Positions 37,633 to 47,254 of a stretch of DNA of 64,000 bases are shown here, one piece after another (position 1 is the first letter of the stretch; each line of letters opens with the position of its first letter). Below the pieces are notes generated by a model that was not told the DNA's origin, did not search any database, and saw only the letters and a program-made list of their open reading frames with translations. The DNA is from Pithys albifrons albifrons (Eukaryota; Chordata; Aves; Passeriformes; Thamnophilidae), in NCBI RefSeq assembly GCF_047495875.1, contig NC_092463.1, positions 35,529,724 through 35,593,723 on the forward strand. The letters are read 5' to 3'. A program made the position numbers and the translations under genes.

Positions 37633-40329
37633 TATATTTTTGGGTGGTAGGCAAGGACTCTCAGCCTGACACAAACATATAAGAAATCTATGGGTTTAGA
37701 TTTGAGTAATTTGAAAAGCTTCGTTTTCCTGAAAAGCAAAAAACAGGAAAAAAACCTGTGACAAATTTATTTCTGAATGTGTGTTATTCTACTATTTCTA
37801 GGTCAATTTCGATTTTCTTCCTCCAAATATTTTGAAAAAAAGCAATTGTTGCCCAAAGATTAAATTCCCTGTTTAGTTTTTGCCATCTCCTTGACAGCAG
37901 CTCTTGAGCCCTCATTGCTGCTACTTTTAAGAAAGCTGAGCTCAGTGTAGCAGTAACAGAAATGTTAGTTACTCATGCAGCCTTGGCAAAAAAAGGACAT
38001 AGAATGCATAGGTGTGCAGTAAAGGAGAAAGTAAAGAAAGGCAGAGGGGGTTAACACGGATAATCTTTGTGAAAGAAGTAACAAATATATTCACTAGGAG
38101 CAGGTGAGGATGCAAGCTACGTTTCTGCTTCCCTTCACAGCCCTCTTGCAAAACTGGGCAAGTGCTGGATCTTTGGCTACATGGCTTATATCAGCAACTT
38201 CACCGTGCATCTGAGGGACAGCAGTATTTTGCAGAGGATCTTCAGCAATGGCAGGTAGAGTCTCTGAACTGCAGCCTCTCTTTTTTCTTCACTATTCCTT
38301 TTTTTCCCCTGCTTCCTCCTCTCCCCAACTTAAAGCTTTCTGTAGGATGCAACCATGTAAGTTGCTTGTATCCAGAGTATCCTCCAGCAAGTTGTGCCAG
38401 AGGTCTACCATTAGTCAGTGAAGAACCACCTTCTTTTACATGCTTTGACTTGGACTTCATTGGTTTCACTTCAGGACTTTTTTTTTTTAATTTGGAAGAG
38501 ACAGCAAAGAGTTAATCCCTATCAACTGTTTTCCACAAGCAGTACAGACATTAGTGGTGTCTGGCTGGGACCTTTGTTTCTGCTTTCATTTTGTCTTCTG
38601 CTGCCTCATGACCATGTCACTTCCAAACTCTATTTACCTAGTTACCATGATGAATTAATTAGAAAGATTTTAGCATGCTTGTGTGGCTTTCAACAACCCA
38701 GAATGCAGGAAAGGTAGGAGTGTGGATAGTGGGTTAGCCAGAAGCAATAATATTAACAAGTCCTAGGTGGTCTTCAACCAACCTCAAGCCAAAGGAAGAA
38801 ACACTCTTGCCCGTTAACATAAAACTTGGAGAGACTGGGTAGGAACCAGATGTACCTGCTCATGACCCTCACATGAGAAGTCCACGTGAGTAAAGGAGTG
38901 TGACCTTTATGCCACTAACAGACTGGGGTAACAGGAACGTTTTAAAGAGTGATTGTTGTGCATCTTTTCTCCTGGTGTTCAGATAATGACATGCAGAGAG
39001 GAAATTACTGCTTTGCAGTAACAAGGACAAAGTCTTCTAGGCTGCAGTTTTGCACTGCTAAAATGAACAGCTATTTCTTAAAAGGGCACCCCTGCCCCTT
39101 CCTCTCCTCTGTTCAATGCTAACCCTTGTTTTCATCTCACTACAAGCTGGTTTTCAGGGAGTTAAACATTCAGATATCTGCTTGTTGCCTTTTCCAGTAC
39201 CACTTTTTGCTGGTTTAGCTTTGTGCACCAGCTCCCTGTGCTCCCAGTGTTGACAGGAATAGAACTGCCTGTTTCCATGGTGGAACCTGTTAAAGCGCTG
39301 TAACTCATTGTGAAATCAGCACTGCTAAATGTCAGCACATCAGAATGTCTCTTCCTCAGCAGGCAAAGGCTACAATCCACAGGGATAATCACAAGCACTG
39401 TCTTTCATTGCTCCAGGTCCTCCCCGTACTGCAGATTCTGTTGTGTGTGCATCATCCTGGCTTTTCTCATGGATGCAGCTGCTCTGCAGTATGGAAATAC
39501 ACATCCCTGTAACACAAGAGACAAAAGCGATGCTGACAGTTGCCCTTGCCAAACACTGCAGCCTCTCATCATTGCCGTGTGCAGCAGAAATAACTCTCCC
39601 AGTTTGGTGACTCTGTGTGCTGTTGCAGTTTCAGGAGAGAGTGTGGGGGCAGTCATGTAAAGCTATGACGTCAGTGGCATCATATGCAGTATTGTTCCAG
39701 GGAAATTTATGTCCGTGACTAAGCATTATGAAGGAGAAAATTCATCCCATGGAGGTCATTAATAAGACCGCAGATACACCAAAGGAGGTCCACAAGGGGA
39801 AGGGGCAGGAGATAGGACTGGGGGCAGCAGGGGACCAAGTCAGGGAAATGCTATCAAAAGGATCATACTATCATCATCAAAAAGGGGCAGTCTAACGCAG
39901 CTGTAACTGCTGGTTCTTCGTGTAAAGCCGGCTGATCCAGCACACTAATCCAGCAAGGACAGTGACAGAACCAACCTGTCACACCTCCATGTGTACTGGA
40001 AAACTAGTGGGTATTATCTTCAACTTCCAGATGTGTTCAGCATTTCAAATAGCCCTTGGGATAACCCACTGCCTTTACTGCAACGGCCCAGAAACTGCAG
40101 AATTATGTAACACAGAGATGAAACTCAGCTGTCTACCTTATCGGTACACACTTGGTTCCAAAGGAGGCTGCAAAGAGGTCAGGAGGTCCTTACATATTTG
40201 TCTCCCCTCATTATTTTCTCATCACAGCCTGTCCCTGCAAGACCTTGCCAGCTCTCGCAGGCACCTGGCACTCAAGCTCAGCGCAGCCTTTAGCCCGCTG
40301 TGCCTGTATAAGACCCCGATGGATGTGTT
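37633..40329. other. Intergenic upstream of SRSF5
   Basis: No gene was recognised. The sequence is moderately AT-rich until about 40250, where CpG density rises sharply into the SRSF5 promoter island. Open frames on both strands near 39300-39660 overlap each other and have no recognisable domains. Confidence 0.6.
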
Positions 40330-41020
40330 TACCCCTCCACCCCCCCCTTTGCCCTCCTCCGCGGGTTGTTTACGGCGGCACCGCCGCCCCAAGATGGCTG
40401 CCGGGGCGCGCGCGGGGCCGACCCGGGGGGGGGCCGGGGGCGGGGCCGGCGCGCGGGCCAATGGCGGCGCGGGGCGGTGTGACGCGATGGTGACGCGGCA
40501 CCGCCTCCATTTCGCGGCTCGGCCCCGGCGTTGCGCAGCAGTCGGAGCCGCTCGCCGCCCGGGAAGGACGTGCCCGCTCGCCGAGCGCCCGTCACACCGT
40601 ACCGCGCACCCGCCCATCTTGCTCCGCACCGAGACCCACAGCCCAGGTTCGTGACAGCCCCGGGGGCTTCCCTGTCGAGCGGGATCCCGGGGGAGCGCAG
40701 CGGGCGGGGTGGTGTGCAGGGCGCTCGCGGGGCGCTCCCACGGCGTGCCCGGCCAGCCCCCAGCCGGTGTTCTCGCCGCGCTGTGCCGCTCGGTGCGCGC
40801 CACGGCACCGTCGGAGCCAGAGGCGGGTGCGGCACGGCCGCCATTTTGTGGCAGAGCGATGGCGTTCTCTTTTCTTCTCTGATCCTGAGGGGGCGGGGCC
40901 GCACCGGGCCCAGGGCTCCCATTGGCGCGGGCTGGGGCGGGGCCCACCCGACGCGCTCCTATTGGCCCGCGGCGGGGGCGGGCGGGGCCGACGCAGTGCG
41001 GCAGCGGCGGGCGGTGCTGC

Positions 41021-41033
41021 TGCTGAGTCACCG
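41021..41033. promoter_or_regulatory. AP-1/MARE-like site in the SRSF5 5' region
   Basis: TGCTGAGTCACCG matches a half MAF recognition element overlapping an AP-1 core (TGAGTCA). It lies about 60 bp upstream of the SRSF5 start codon, inside the CpG island. Possible binders by motif are MAF, NRF2, BACH or AP-1 proteins; binding is inference only. Confidence 0.35.
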
Positions 41034-41085
41034 CGGGCCGACGCGTCCTGTCCCCCCACAGCGCCGCTACCACCACCACACAGCC

Positions 41086-41211
41086 ATGAGCGGCTGCCGC
41101 GTCTTCATCGGGAGGCTGAACCCGGCCGCCAGGGAGAAGGATGTGGAGAGGTTTTTCAAAGGATACGGACGCATCCGCGACATCGATCTCAAGAGAGGGT
41201 TCGGGTTTGTG
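41086..41211 (+). CDS. SRSF5: SRSF5 coding exon 1 (RRM1, N-terminal part)
   Basis: The exon itself begins at 41062 after CCCCCCACAG, with 24 bases of 5' UTR before the ATG at 41086. It encodes 42 residues through GFGFV and ends at donor G|GTGAGT. The CACACAGCC context before ATG is an acceptable Kozak setting. Confidence 0.97.
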
Positions 41212-44200
41212 GTGAGTGCACCCACCTCCCCCCTACCCGTCCCGCAGGGCCCCGCGCCCTCGGTGCACGCTCGGCGTTTGGTGCACGCGAAGCTGCTTGT
41301 AAAGAAAACCCAATAATGTACCCGCAGGAGCACACTGTATGACACATAAGTATCTGTTCGGTTATTGGAGATGTAACTTTTCATCTTAGGCTTTTGGTGT
41401 GGTTTTGCAGGAATTTGAAGATCCGAGGGATGCAGATGATGCCGTCTATGAATTGGATGGAAAGGAGCTTTGCAGTGAGAGGTGAGGTATCACATTTCAT
41501 GGATTTACGAGTTTGGATATGTGGAATAAGCAGTGAGTGAATTTTAGCTTACGTTGTGTAATCAGTACTGTTCAAACCATTTTGTGTTCGTTTGGGTTTC
41601 CTCTCCCCCCCCTTTAGTGTAACGGGATCCGTAAGGGAAAAAAAGGTAAACATGTATGGTTTTCCATGTTTTTATTTTCCCAGGGTGACAATTGAGCATG
41701 CCAGAGCACGCTCAAGGGGCAGAGGCAGAGGGAGGTACTCTGACCGTTTCAGTAGCCGCCGGCCACGCAGTGACAGGAGGTACGTGCAGCTTTCAACCCA
41801 GGCAGGTTGAAAAAGGAGCACTGTGGCTCATCCCGTCCAAGAACTTGAGCTGGAATGAGTTAGTAGAGGGTGTTATTTGCCTTTTTTAATGGGTCTTTGA
41901 TGTGGCAGCAGGAGATTAAAGATTATGGAATGTCTCACAATATGCTTCTCATCGTCATGTTCCCTCACAAAGCTACTTGCATGTGCTAGGTTGCCTGGGG
42001 CATTGCATGGTTAAGATTGTGGTGCTAATGATGATGGCTGATATCAGATTTTGGTGGACCATTTGTTAATATTTATGTGGCTATATTTTGTTTACTAATA
42101 AAAGTCAAAATTGTTTTCAAACAGAAATGCCCCACCTTTAAGAACAGAAAATCGCCTCATAGTGGAAAACTTGTCTTCCCGAGTCAGCTGGCAGGTTTGT
42201 TGAAACATGATTAACTATTTTGATTTCATTTAATGGATGTGTAATGTAATGTAGTTATGGTTTAAAATAATGAATTAAATTAATTCTGACTTACTAAAGT
42301 GTTTATGTAATTCATATGATTTTTAACATAATGTAAATATTTTGAATGAAAGCTAGTTAATTTAAATTTATAATAATAATAAATTTATATGTTTGAGGAT
42401 ATATATTTATTTTTTCTTGTTTTTAAAATCCATTTTAACCACGTATTAAACCCTTTATTTGCCAGCCTATCTGTGTCGTTGGCCTTATGACGAGGAGTGC
42501 CTGTGGGTTATCCTAATCGTTCTGTCTTGGTCACTCTTGGTCGGGCCTGGTTGACTTTCCAGTCAGCTCCTACAATGTCACTTGGCCACCTCTAGATCTG
42601 TGTTTGCCGGTCTAGACGTAATCGATGCACTCCTTAAAGTGCCACATTGCAGCGATCCCAGAGCGTTAACGAGATCTGATTCCTAAGTTGAGAGCTGTTC
42701 CTCCTGTAACGCTTCCGAATAACGAGGTCCTGGTCGAAAAGAGTTCAAAGATACGAAATTAGGTGGTCGTTGGAATCCTGATCGCAGTAAAGTGGTCCTT
42801 GGTGACATCAAGCATAGAGAATGTCTGGATCCTCCATAGTCTCCTGATAGGGAGGGCAGTGCGATTAATGGCTTCCATCGACTGGGTAGTGTTCGTCAAG
42901 TGGGTGGCGAAGAGCCAGTCGGGCATATGTCATGACGGTATCTCCGGTCGCTTAATGCAGTTTGCTGCTTGGCTAGCCTAGGGAATTGTTAATGAAGGTA
43001 AAGTAAACTATATTTTTAATGACATACGGGGCACAAAATAATTGGTGTTATGTAAATGTAATTCTGTATTGATATAAGATCTGTAACGTAAATGGAGACT
43101 GAAGTAGTCCAAAAATATAAGGGTAATACTTCACACTCAGTCCACTATATATGCAAATGTGCCTTTATATTTCTTTCTCTCTCTCTTTCTCTCTCTTTGT
43201 TATTTAATTTGTAGATCATTGTAGACTAACATTAATGTTAAGACACTTTATTAGCATTTTGCTTAGAGCAATATGCTTTTTTTTTTCATTTATTTCGTGC
43301 CCTGATCTAGATAATTCAGTTTTGATAGAATACAAGTATGGCAGTTTGCCATGTTTGTGATTTATCTAACATCTTCTCTTTCAGTAGTCGTAAGTTGTTT
43401 GTTTTAAACTATTTGTGTATAGATAAGTATTAATTTCACTGCTTTGCATAACATAAGTGGTCTTGTGTTAGGATCTCAAAGACTTCATGAGACAAGCTGG
43501 GGAAGTAACCTTTGCAGATGCACACAGACCTAAATTAAATGAAGGGTAAGCTTCTCAAACCAGCTTTTGAAACTGTAGAGTAATACCTGTATGTGTAATA
43601 TTGGGAAGGGAGGCTGGCTGCTTTCAGTGTCGGCAGCTGTTCATGGTTTAATTTAGTTACCCTTTGAAAATGCACTCAGTATTTGGGGGTTTTTTCATGC
43701 TTAAGTGATAACATTTAACAGTTAAATGCCTCCCTGACATCCGATCCCATCAGATCTTGGAAGCTAAGCAGGGTCAGCCCTGGATTAGTACTTGGATGGG
43801 AGACCTCCTGGGAAATGCCGGGTGCTGTAGGTTCTAGTCCTGAGGACTTCACTGGCACTGTCCAAGCTCGCTCGGCCGTGGCAGATGAACCTCAGGACTT
43901 AAACGGTGGGGCCAGTTCTGCGCATGCTGTGCCCCACCTAAAAAATCCACTGCGCAGGCTGGAAGGGCACACCCACGTGGGGACAGCCCTTCCCAAATCT
44001 TCGTTCGTGAAGCCGAGCGACCCACACACACACACAAGTGATAACAAGGGATAGTGACACTGAGCAGTGTGTGTTTTGGGGGTTGGTCATTTGGGGGTTT
44101 TGTTGACTTTTTTTCCCCCCAATGTAAATTTAGCATATGTTTGTAAATACAGCTCATAATAGTGAGATTTGTGTTTAGGATTTTTTTTCTTTTTCTGTAG

Positions 44201-44710
44201 GGTGGTTGAATTCGCCTCTTACAGTGATTTAAAGAATGCTATTGAAAAGCTTTCGGGTAAAGAAATTAATGGAAGGAAAATCAAACTAATCGAAGGCAGC
44301 AAAAGGCACAGGTATGGAGTTCTCTTAAATAATGCTTAAGTATTCACAGAGAAAGCTTTGAAGTCAGTGACCAGGCAACCAAACTGGAGACCAGTGGATT
44401 GCCTGGTTATTGCTGTGGCCCCTGGTGTTTAGTTGCTCACACTGGTACTCTTTGTTCCCTTAGTAGGTCCAGAAGCAGGTCAAGGTCACGGAGCAGAAGC
44501 TCATCTGGGTCTCGCAGCCGTTCCCGTTCTCGCAGCCGCAAGTCTTACAGCAGGTCACGGAGCAGGAGCCATAGCAAGTCTCGATCAGTCAGTCGATCTC
44601 CAGTGCCAGACAAGAGCCAGAAACGTCGTTCTTCCAGTAGATCAAAATCTCCATCTGTGGATCGGCAGAGGTCTAGATCAAGGTCCAGATCTGTTGACAG
44701 TGGCAACTGA
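41086..44710 (+). CDS. SRSF5: SRSF5, serine/arginine-rich splicing factor 5 (complete)
   Basis: The CDS joins 41086-41211, 41411-41481, 41684-41779, 42125-42194, 43472-43545, 44201-44311 and 44464-44710, giving 264 aa. The start ATG opens [23 protein letters not shown]1 (about residues 4-72) has RNP2 VFIGRL and RNP1 KRGFGFVEF. A Gly/Arg hinge ([22 protein letters not shown]) leads to RRM2 (about 105-180), which carries the pseudo-RRM signature [11 protein letters not shown]. The RS tail (about 183-264) has dense RS dipeptides and ends [11 protein letters not shown] proteins bind exonic enhancers and recruit the spliceosome in the nucleus; RS phosphorylation controls them. The length is slightly below human (272 aa) because the Gly/Arg hinge and RS repeats are a little shorter. 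Every junction is GT-AG with consistent phase. Confidence 0.98.
41411..41481 (+). CDS. SRSF5: SRSF5 coding exon 2 (RRM1, C-terminal part)
   Basis: After TTTTGCAG the exon encodes [23 protein letters not shown] and two bases of the next Arg. The donor is GTGAGG. Confidence 0.97.
41684..41779 (+). CDS. SRSF5: SRSF5 coding exon 3 (end of RRM1 and Gly/Arg hinge)
   Basis: Acceptor TTTCCCAG is followed by [12 protein letters not shown] and the [21 protein letters not shown] hinge. The donor is GTACGT. Confidence 0.97.
42125..42194 (+). CDS. SRSF5: SRSF5 coding exon 4 (start of RRM2)
   Basis: The exon encodes [20 protein letters not shown] followed by SWQ. The donor GTTTGT departs from the GTRAGT consensus, which suits regulated splicing. 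If the intron were retained, translation would stop after two codons (GTT TGT TGA). Confidence 0.96.
42466..42997 (+). promoter_or_regulatory. SRSF5: Candidate poison exon / conserved autoregulatory block in SRSF5
   Basis: The block starts right after an acceptor-like CCCTTTATTTGCCAG and ends right before a donor-like AAG|GTAAAG. Its base composition differs abruptly from the AT-rich intron on both sides. Entered in frame from the preceding exon it reaches a TAA after 16 codons (GGG TTA TCC TAA), so inclusion would truncate the protein in RRM2. The block keeps CpG-containing words (CGATCGCAGT-like, GGTCGGGCC, TCTAGACGTAATCGATG) that normally decay in introns, pointing to selection. A 72-codon open frame at 42763-42981 inside it does not look like a protein. 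Conservation is inferred, not measured. Confidence 0.65.
43215..43389 (+). other. SRSF5: Second possible alternative cassette in SRSF5 intron
   Basis: A long CT-rich tract (43168-43199) is followed by TTATTTAATTTGTAG as a good acceptor ending at 43214. A consensus donor GTAAGT begins at 43390. In the incoming frame it stops at codon 5 (ATC ATT GTA GAC TAA). It could be a second poison cassette or simply cryptic sites. Confidence 0.3.
43472..43545 (+). CDS. SRSF5: SRSF5 coding exon 5 (RRM2 helix 1)
   Basis: The exon encodes [20 protein letters not shown] followed by KLNE, after acceptor TTGTGTTAG and before donor GTAAGC. The preceding SWQ plus DLKDFMRQ form the invariant pseudo-RRM motif. Confidence 0.97.
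43714..44035 (+). mobile_element. Composite SINE copy 3, truncated at the linker, with nearly intact 5S segment
   Basis: A perfect 11-bp target-site duplication, AAGTGATAACA, flanks the element (43703-43713 and 44036-44046). It begins in the same linker as the other copies (CAGTTAAATGCCTCCCTG), lacks the tRNA head, and keeps a long 5S-rRNA-like stretch. This includes AGCTAAGCAGGGTCAG (box A region), TAGTACTTGGATGGGAGACC (box C) and GGGTGCTGTAGG. The shared body follows and the tail is (AC)n. It sits in the SRSF5 intron before the exon at 44201. Confidence 0.88.
44201..44311 (+). CDS. SRSF5: SRSF5 coding exon 6 (rest of RRM2)
   Basis: Acceptor TTTTTCTGTAG is followed by [20 protein letters not shown] and [16 protein letters not shown]. 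The donor is GTATGG. Confidence 0.97.
44464..44710 (+). CDS. SRSF5: SRSF5 terminal coding exon (RS domain)
   Basis: Acceptor CCCTTAG (ends 44463) leads into alternating Arg/Ser codons interrupted by [20 protein letters not shown] and [18 protein letters not shown]. The exon ends DSGN and TGA at 44708-44710. The acceptor is followed by TAGG, giving a second AG only three bases on (NAGTAG), which could produce a minor shifted isoform. Confidence 0.97.
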
Positions 44711-45365
44711 ACTATAAGTAACTTTCCTTTTTTAAGGAAGGGGCCCTTTTTTAAACCATACTTGCTAAAACTCATGGTAAGTATGTGACTTTCTGCGGGG
44801 AGGGGTTTGGATGGGGAGGGGGGAGGAATGGGGGAACTTTGTAGATGTGGACCATGGTGGGAAGGGTTATTGACTAATTGTATTAAATGTTTTTTGATAA
44901 CCCTTTTCTTGCTGACATTTTTTGTGAATGTCTGAAGTGTATAGTTTGTGTATATTGGCAGAGCTCTTTATAACTAAAGCAGACGAATTTTTTTGTACTC
45001 AAGTCATCCGAAAGCCTAATTCTCAGTATTCAAGTGTGTGAATAGCAAGTCAAAAACGTGAATTTAGTATCAAACTAGTAGCTTTAGGCATCTAAGAGCT
45101 CTATATGTGCTGTACATAAAGCTTTATTTCAGAGGGTATTTTTTTGTGCTTTTGAGATACTGTTTCAGTTAGAGGTCAGCAGATTAAGTGCTGGTCGGTA
45201 CTGGAAATAAAACTTTATTTTAAAATATTTTCATTTAATACGACTTGCACTACATTAAGAAAATGCCCATTTCACTGCCCTGTGGTAATAATATTCTATA
45301 AAGCAGTCTAATTCTTGATACCTAAGAGTGAAATAGCTCAAATAAAGTATAAAGAAACATTTCTG
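44711..45365 (+). other. SRSF5: SRSF5 3' untranslated region
   Basis: An AT-rich tail follows the stop. AATAAA sites occur near 45206 and at 45341-45346. The latter sits in CAAATAAAGTATAAAG and is followed by the GT-rich TTCTGTGTCTGGTTTGTTC, making it the likely distal end at about 45365. Confidence 0.75.
45341..45346 (+). terminator. SRSF5: SRSF5 distal poly(A) signal (AATAAA)
   Basis: A canonical AATAAA lies about 20 bases before the likely cleavage point, with a GT-rich element immediately downstream (GTGTCTGGTTTGTT). The upstream AATAAA near 45206 could give a shorter transcript. Confidence 0.7.
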
Positions 45366-47254
45366 TGTCTGGTTTGTTCTTAGTGTTAATAAAGTGTGAG
45401 TGTGTTCAAATGTTTCTTAAGGATGGGCCTGTGGCAGAGTGATGATTGTTCTGGGTGTGGGGGTAAACTGGCATCCTAAATACATCATGCTGTCACAGTA
45501 TGTGTCTGTGTTCTGAAAGAACAATCATGCTGTCAGTTCATAGCAAAAAGTGGATGAGTCATTCAGCTTTTAATCACTCTGGATAATTAGCATGAAGTGT
45601 TGAAGATGGATGTAGTCAGCTTTTTTCATTAGTGTGTTTGTGCACATGCTTATGAGAACATTGTAGATAAACAATTTTTATAGGCATTAGTTCTTGTTCT
45701 GGGGGAGTGGCATTTTAAGGTTGGTGGGTTGGAAGTACAGCCGTGGTACCCTGAAGTTCTCTTAGTATTCATGCCTTCCAGGGGCAGCAGTCCTCTACAA
45801 TCCCTGGGTTCCTCAAGGCCTCACCTACAAGAGCTTTAGAATTTAATTTTAAAAAAATGTTATCTTTATCAAGTGCTTTAGAAAGCTATTCTAGTAATGT
45901 GCTGAAACCTTTAAAGATCTTTGTAGCCTAGGCTGGGATTTGGGTAGATCATAGGGAAATGCAAGGGGGTTCCCCTCAGAGTGAGGTCTGTCCCTCTCTG
46001 CAGCCCTGCTGCATTCTCTTCCCTGCTGTTGCAGTTATTTGTACCGGTGGATCAGATGTTGGATCACTCCCAAGACATGTGGAAGAAGACAGCTTTTAAC
46101 TTCTGGGGGTAAAGGTGGCATTGACAGGTGAAAGGTTAGCTGTGTTGAGATCTTGAGTCAGTTGATCGTGGGTACTTAAGTGATGATGGGCATCTGTGTC
46201 TGATTGAGTGAGATAAGGCTTCACCTGCAACCCAGGTGGCTGTAGGCACCTGATGATGGGAAAGGGGTGGGATATTCTTTCTCTCAGGCTAAGCATGAGG
46301 TACTACCTGCTCTATGAATAGTTGTTCTGAGTTCTGTTTCTAAACCGCAGTGCTTCTGTGCCTTGCAAACAGCATGAGTAGGTGTCCGTGTTTCCCTGGG
46401 GAGCTGGCTGTTGAGGAGCTTTCATTTTAAAACAAACTCCCAGGCTTTGCATTAAGGGGGATTATGTTGACTTCTGACCAGAAATGATTCTGTGTTACTG
46501 AGTGTAGGTTCTTGATAGGAGCCTGTTTATCCGTAGTTAAGATGGATTACTTGAGGTTCTTCGGACAGTAGAGGTGTTAATGCCAATCTTTGTTGTGTGT
46601 ATGGTGTGACCATAGCTGGGTGGTGTCCTGAACAGGCATGTTGAGTTCCCTGACTCCAGTAAAAGAAGGCGGCATATTCATGGTTCATCTGTTTTCAGAG
46701 GTACAGCTTGCTGGGCCCAGACTTGACATGCTAAGGCTGCCATGGTGATGGTTTTTGTGGCCTTGGCTGTGTGGAGAGCATGGTGCTTGGGATTTGGAAA
46801 ATGGGAGCAACCAGCAGTCCATGGGCTGCTTAGCTGTGTCAGAGTGTTGGCTGGTTTCTGCACAGAGAAACTTCCACATTTCATTTTGGGTCTTTGTTAG
46901 AGAAGTGACATTAATCTTCAAGGATGTCTTCAGCACCCCATTCTAATGTGTGCCAGTGGACAGTTACAGGTAAGTGAAATTAAAAAGGGGAACGGATGTG
47001 GGCAGTGACCTTTTTGTATGGGCAAAACTGGGGGCAGTCACAGGGGACCATGGCCCTAAGCTATCTTAAAGGAAGGATTGTCACAATGACTTGGAAGTCA
47101 CTGGATGTCTCCCTTCTGGACTGGCAAAGAGAGGGTTAGTCTGGAGAAAGGTCTTCAGGAATTAACATGGTGGGTGCAGATAGCTCTGTGGCAGTCCCTT
47201 TGGCTGGTGTAAAATGAGCAGACAGATGAAAGTCCTACACAGATTACTTTTGCT
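45366..47254. other. Between SRSF5 and the recognised SLC10A1 relics
   Basis: No gene was recognised. If SLC10A1 once ended in this stretch on the minus strand, its last exons are no longer identifiable by eye. A minus-strand frame near 46690-46930 lies where exon 4 could be, but I could not align it convincingly. Confidence 0.5.

Larger units (their letters stand above)
40330..41300 (+). promoter_or_regulatory. SRSF5: CpG-island promoter of SRSF5
   Basis: A dense CpG island begins near 40360 and runs through the first coding exon. Motifs seen include YY1-like AAGATGGCTGCC (40391-40402), a CCAAT box at 40458-40462, GC boxes GGGGCGGGGCC, a YY1-like GCCGCCATTTTG near 40840, and two inverted CCAAT boxes (ATTGG at 40921 and 40961). 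Two start zones are possible. One is near 40500-40550, with a non-coding exon 1 ending at about 40646 (CAG|GTTCGT). The other is just downstream of the two ATTGG boxes. This fits a housekeeping splicing-factor gene. No TATA box is well placed, although TATAAG occurs at about 40308. Confidence 0.8.
42195..43471 (+). other. SRSF5: SRSF5 intron 4-5 region with probable unproductive-splicing element
   Basis: This is the longest SRSF5 intron, about 1.28 kb. Its flanks are very AT-rich, but 42466-42997 is a sharply different block, much richer in C, G and CpG. A CT-rich tract lies at 43168-43199. A retained intron stops at once in frame. SR genes are known to carry highly conserved alternative cassettes that trigger nonsense-mediated decay and so limit their own expression; this intron is the natural place for the SRSF5 version. 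Confidence 0.7.

Noticed and set aside
40222..41342. Long open frames on both strands (up to 285 codons) across the CpG island
   Set aside because: They are low-complexity Arg/Ala/Pro/Gly translations of GC-rich DNA, overlap in several frames and lie over the SRSF5 promoter and first exon.
42763..42981. 72-codon open frame inside the SRSF5 intron block
   Set aside because: It has no domain resemblance; the block is better explained as an unproductive cassette with an early in-frame stop.
43168..43199. CT-rich tract as a CRISPR-like or regulatory repeat
   Set aside because: It is a simple pyrimidine microsatellite best explained as part of a splice acceptor region; no CRISPR-type spacing exists.
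46678..46936. Possible SLC10A1 exon 4 on the minus strand
   Set aside because: A few residues looked suggestive, but no stretch aligned convincingly in any frame, so it was not included.
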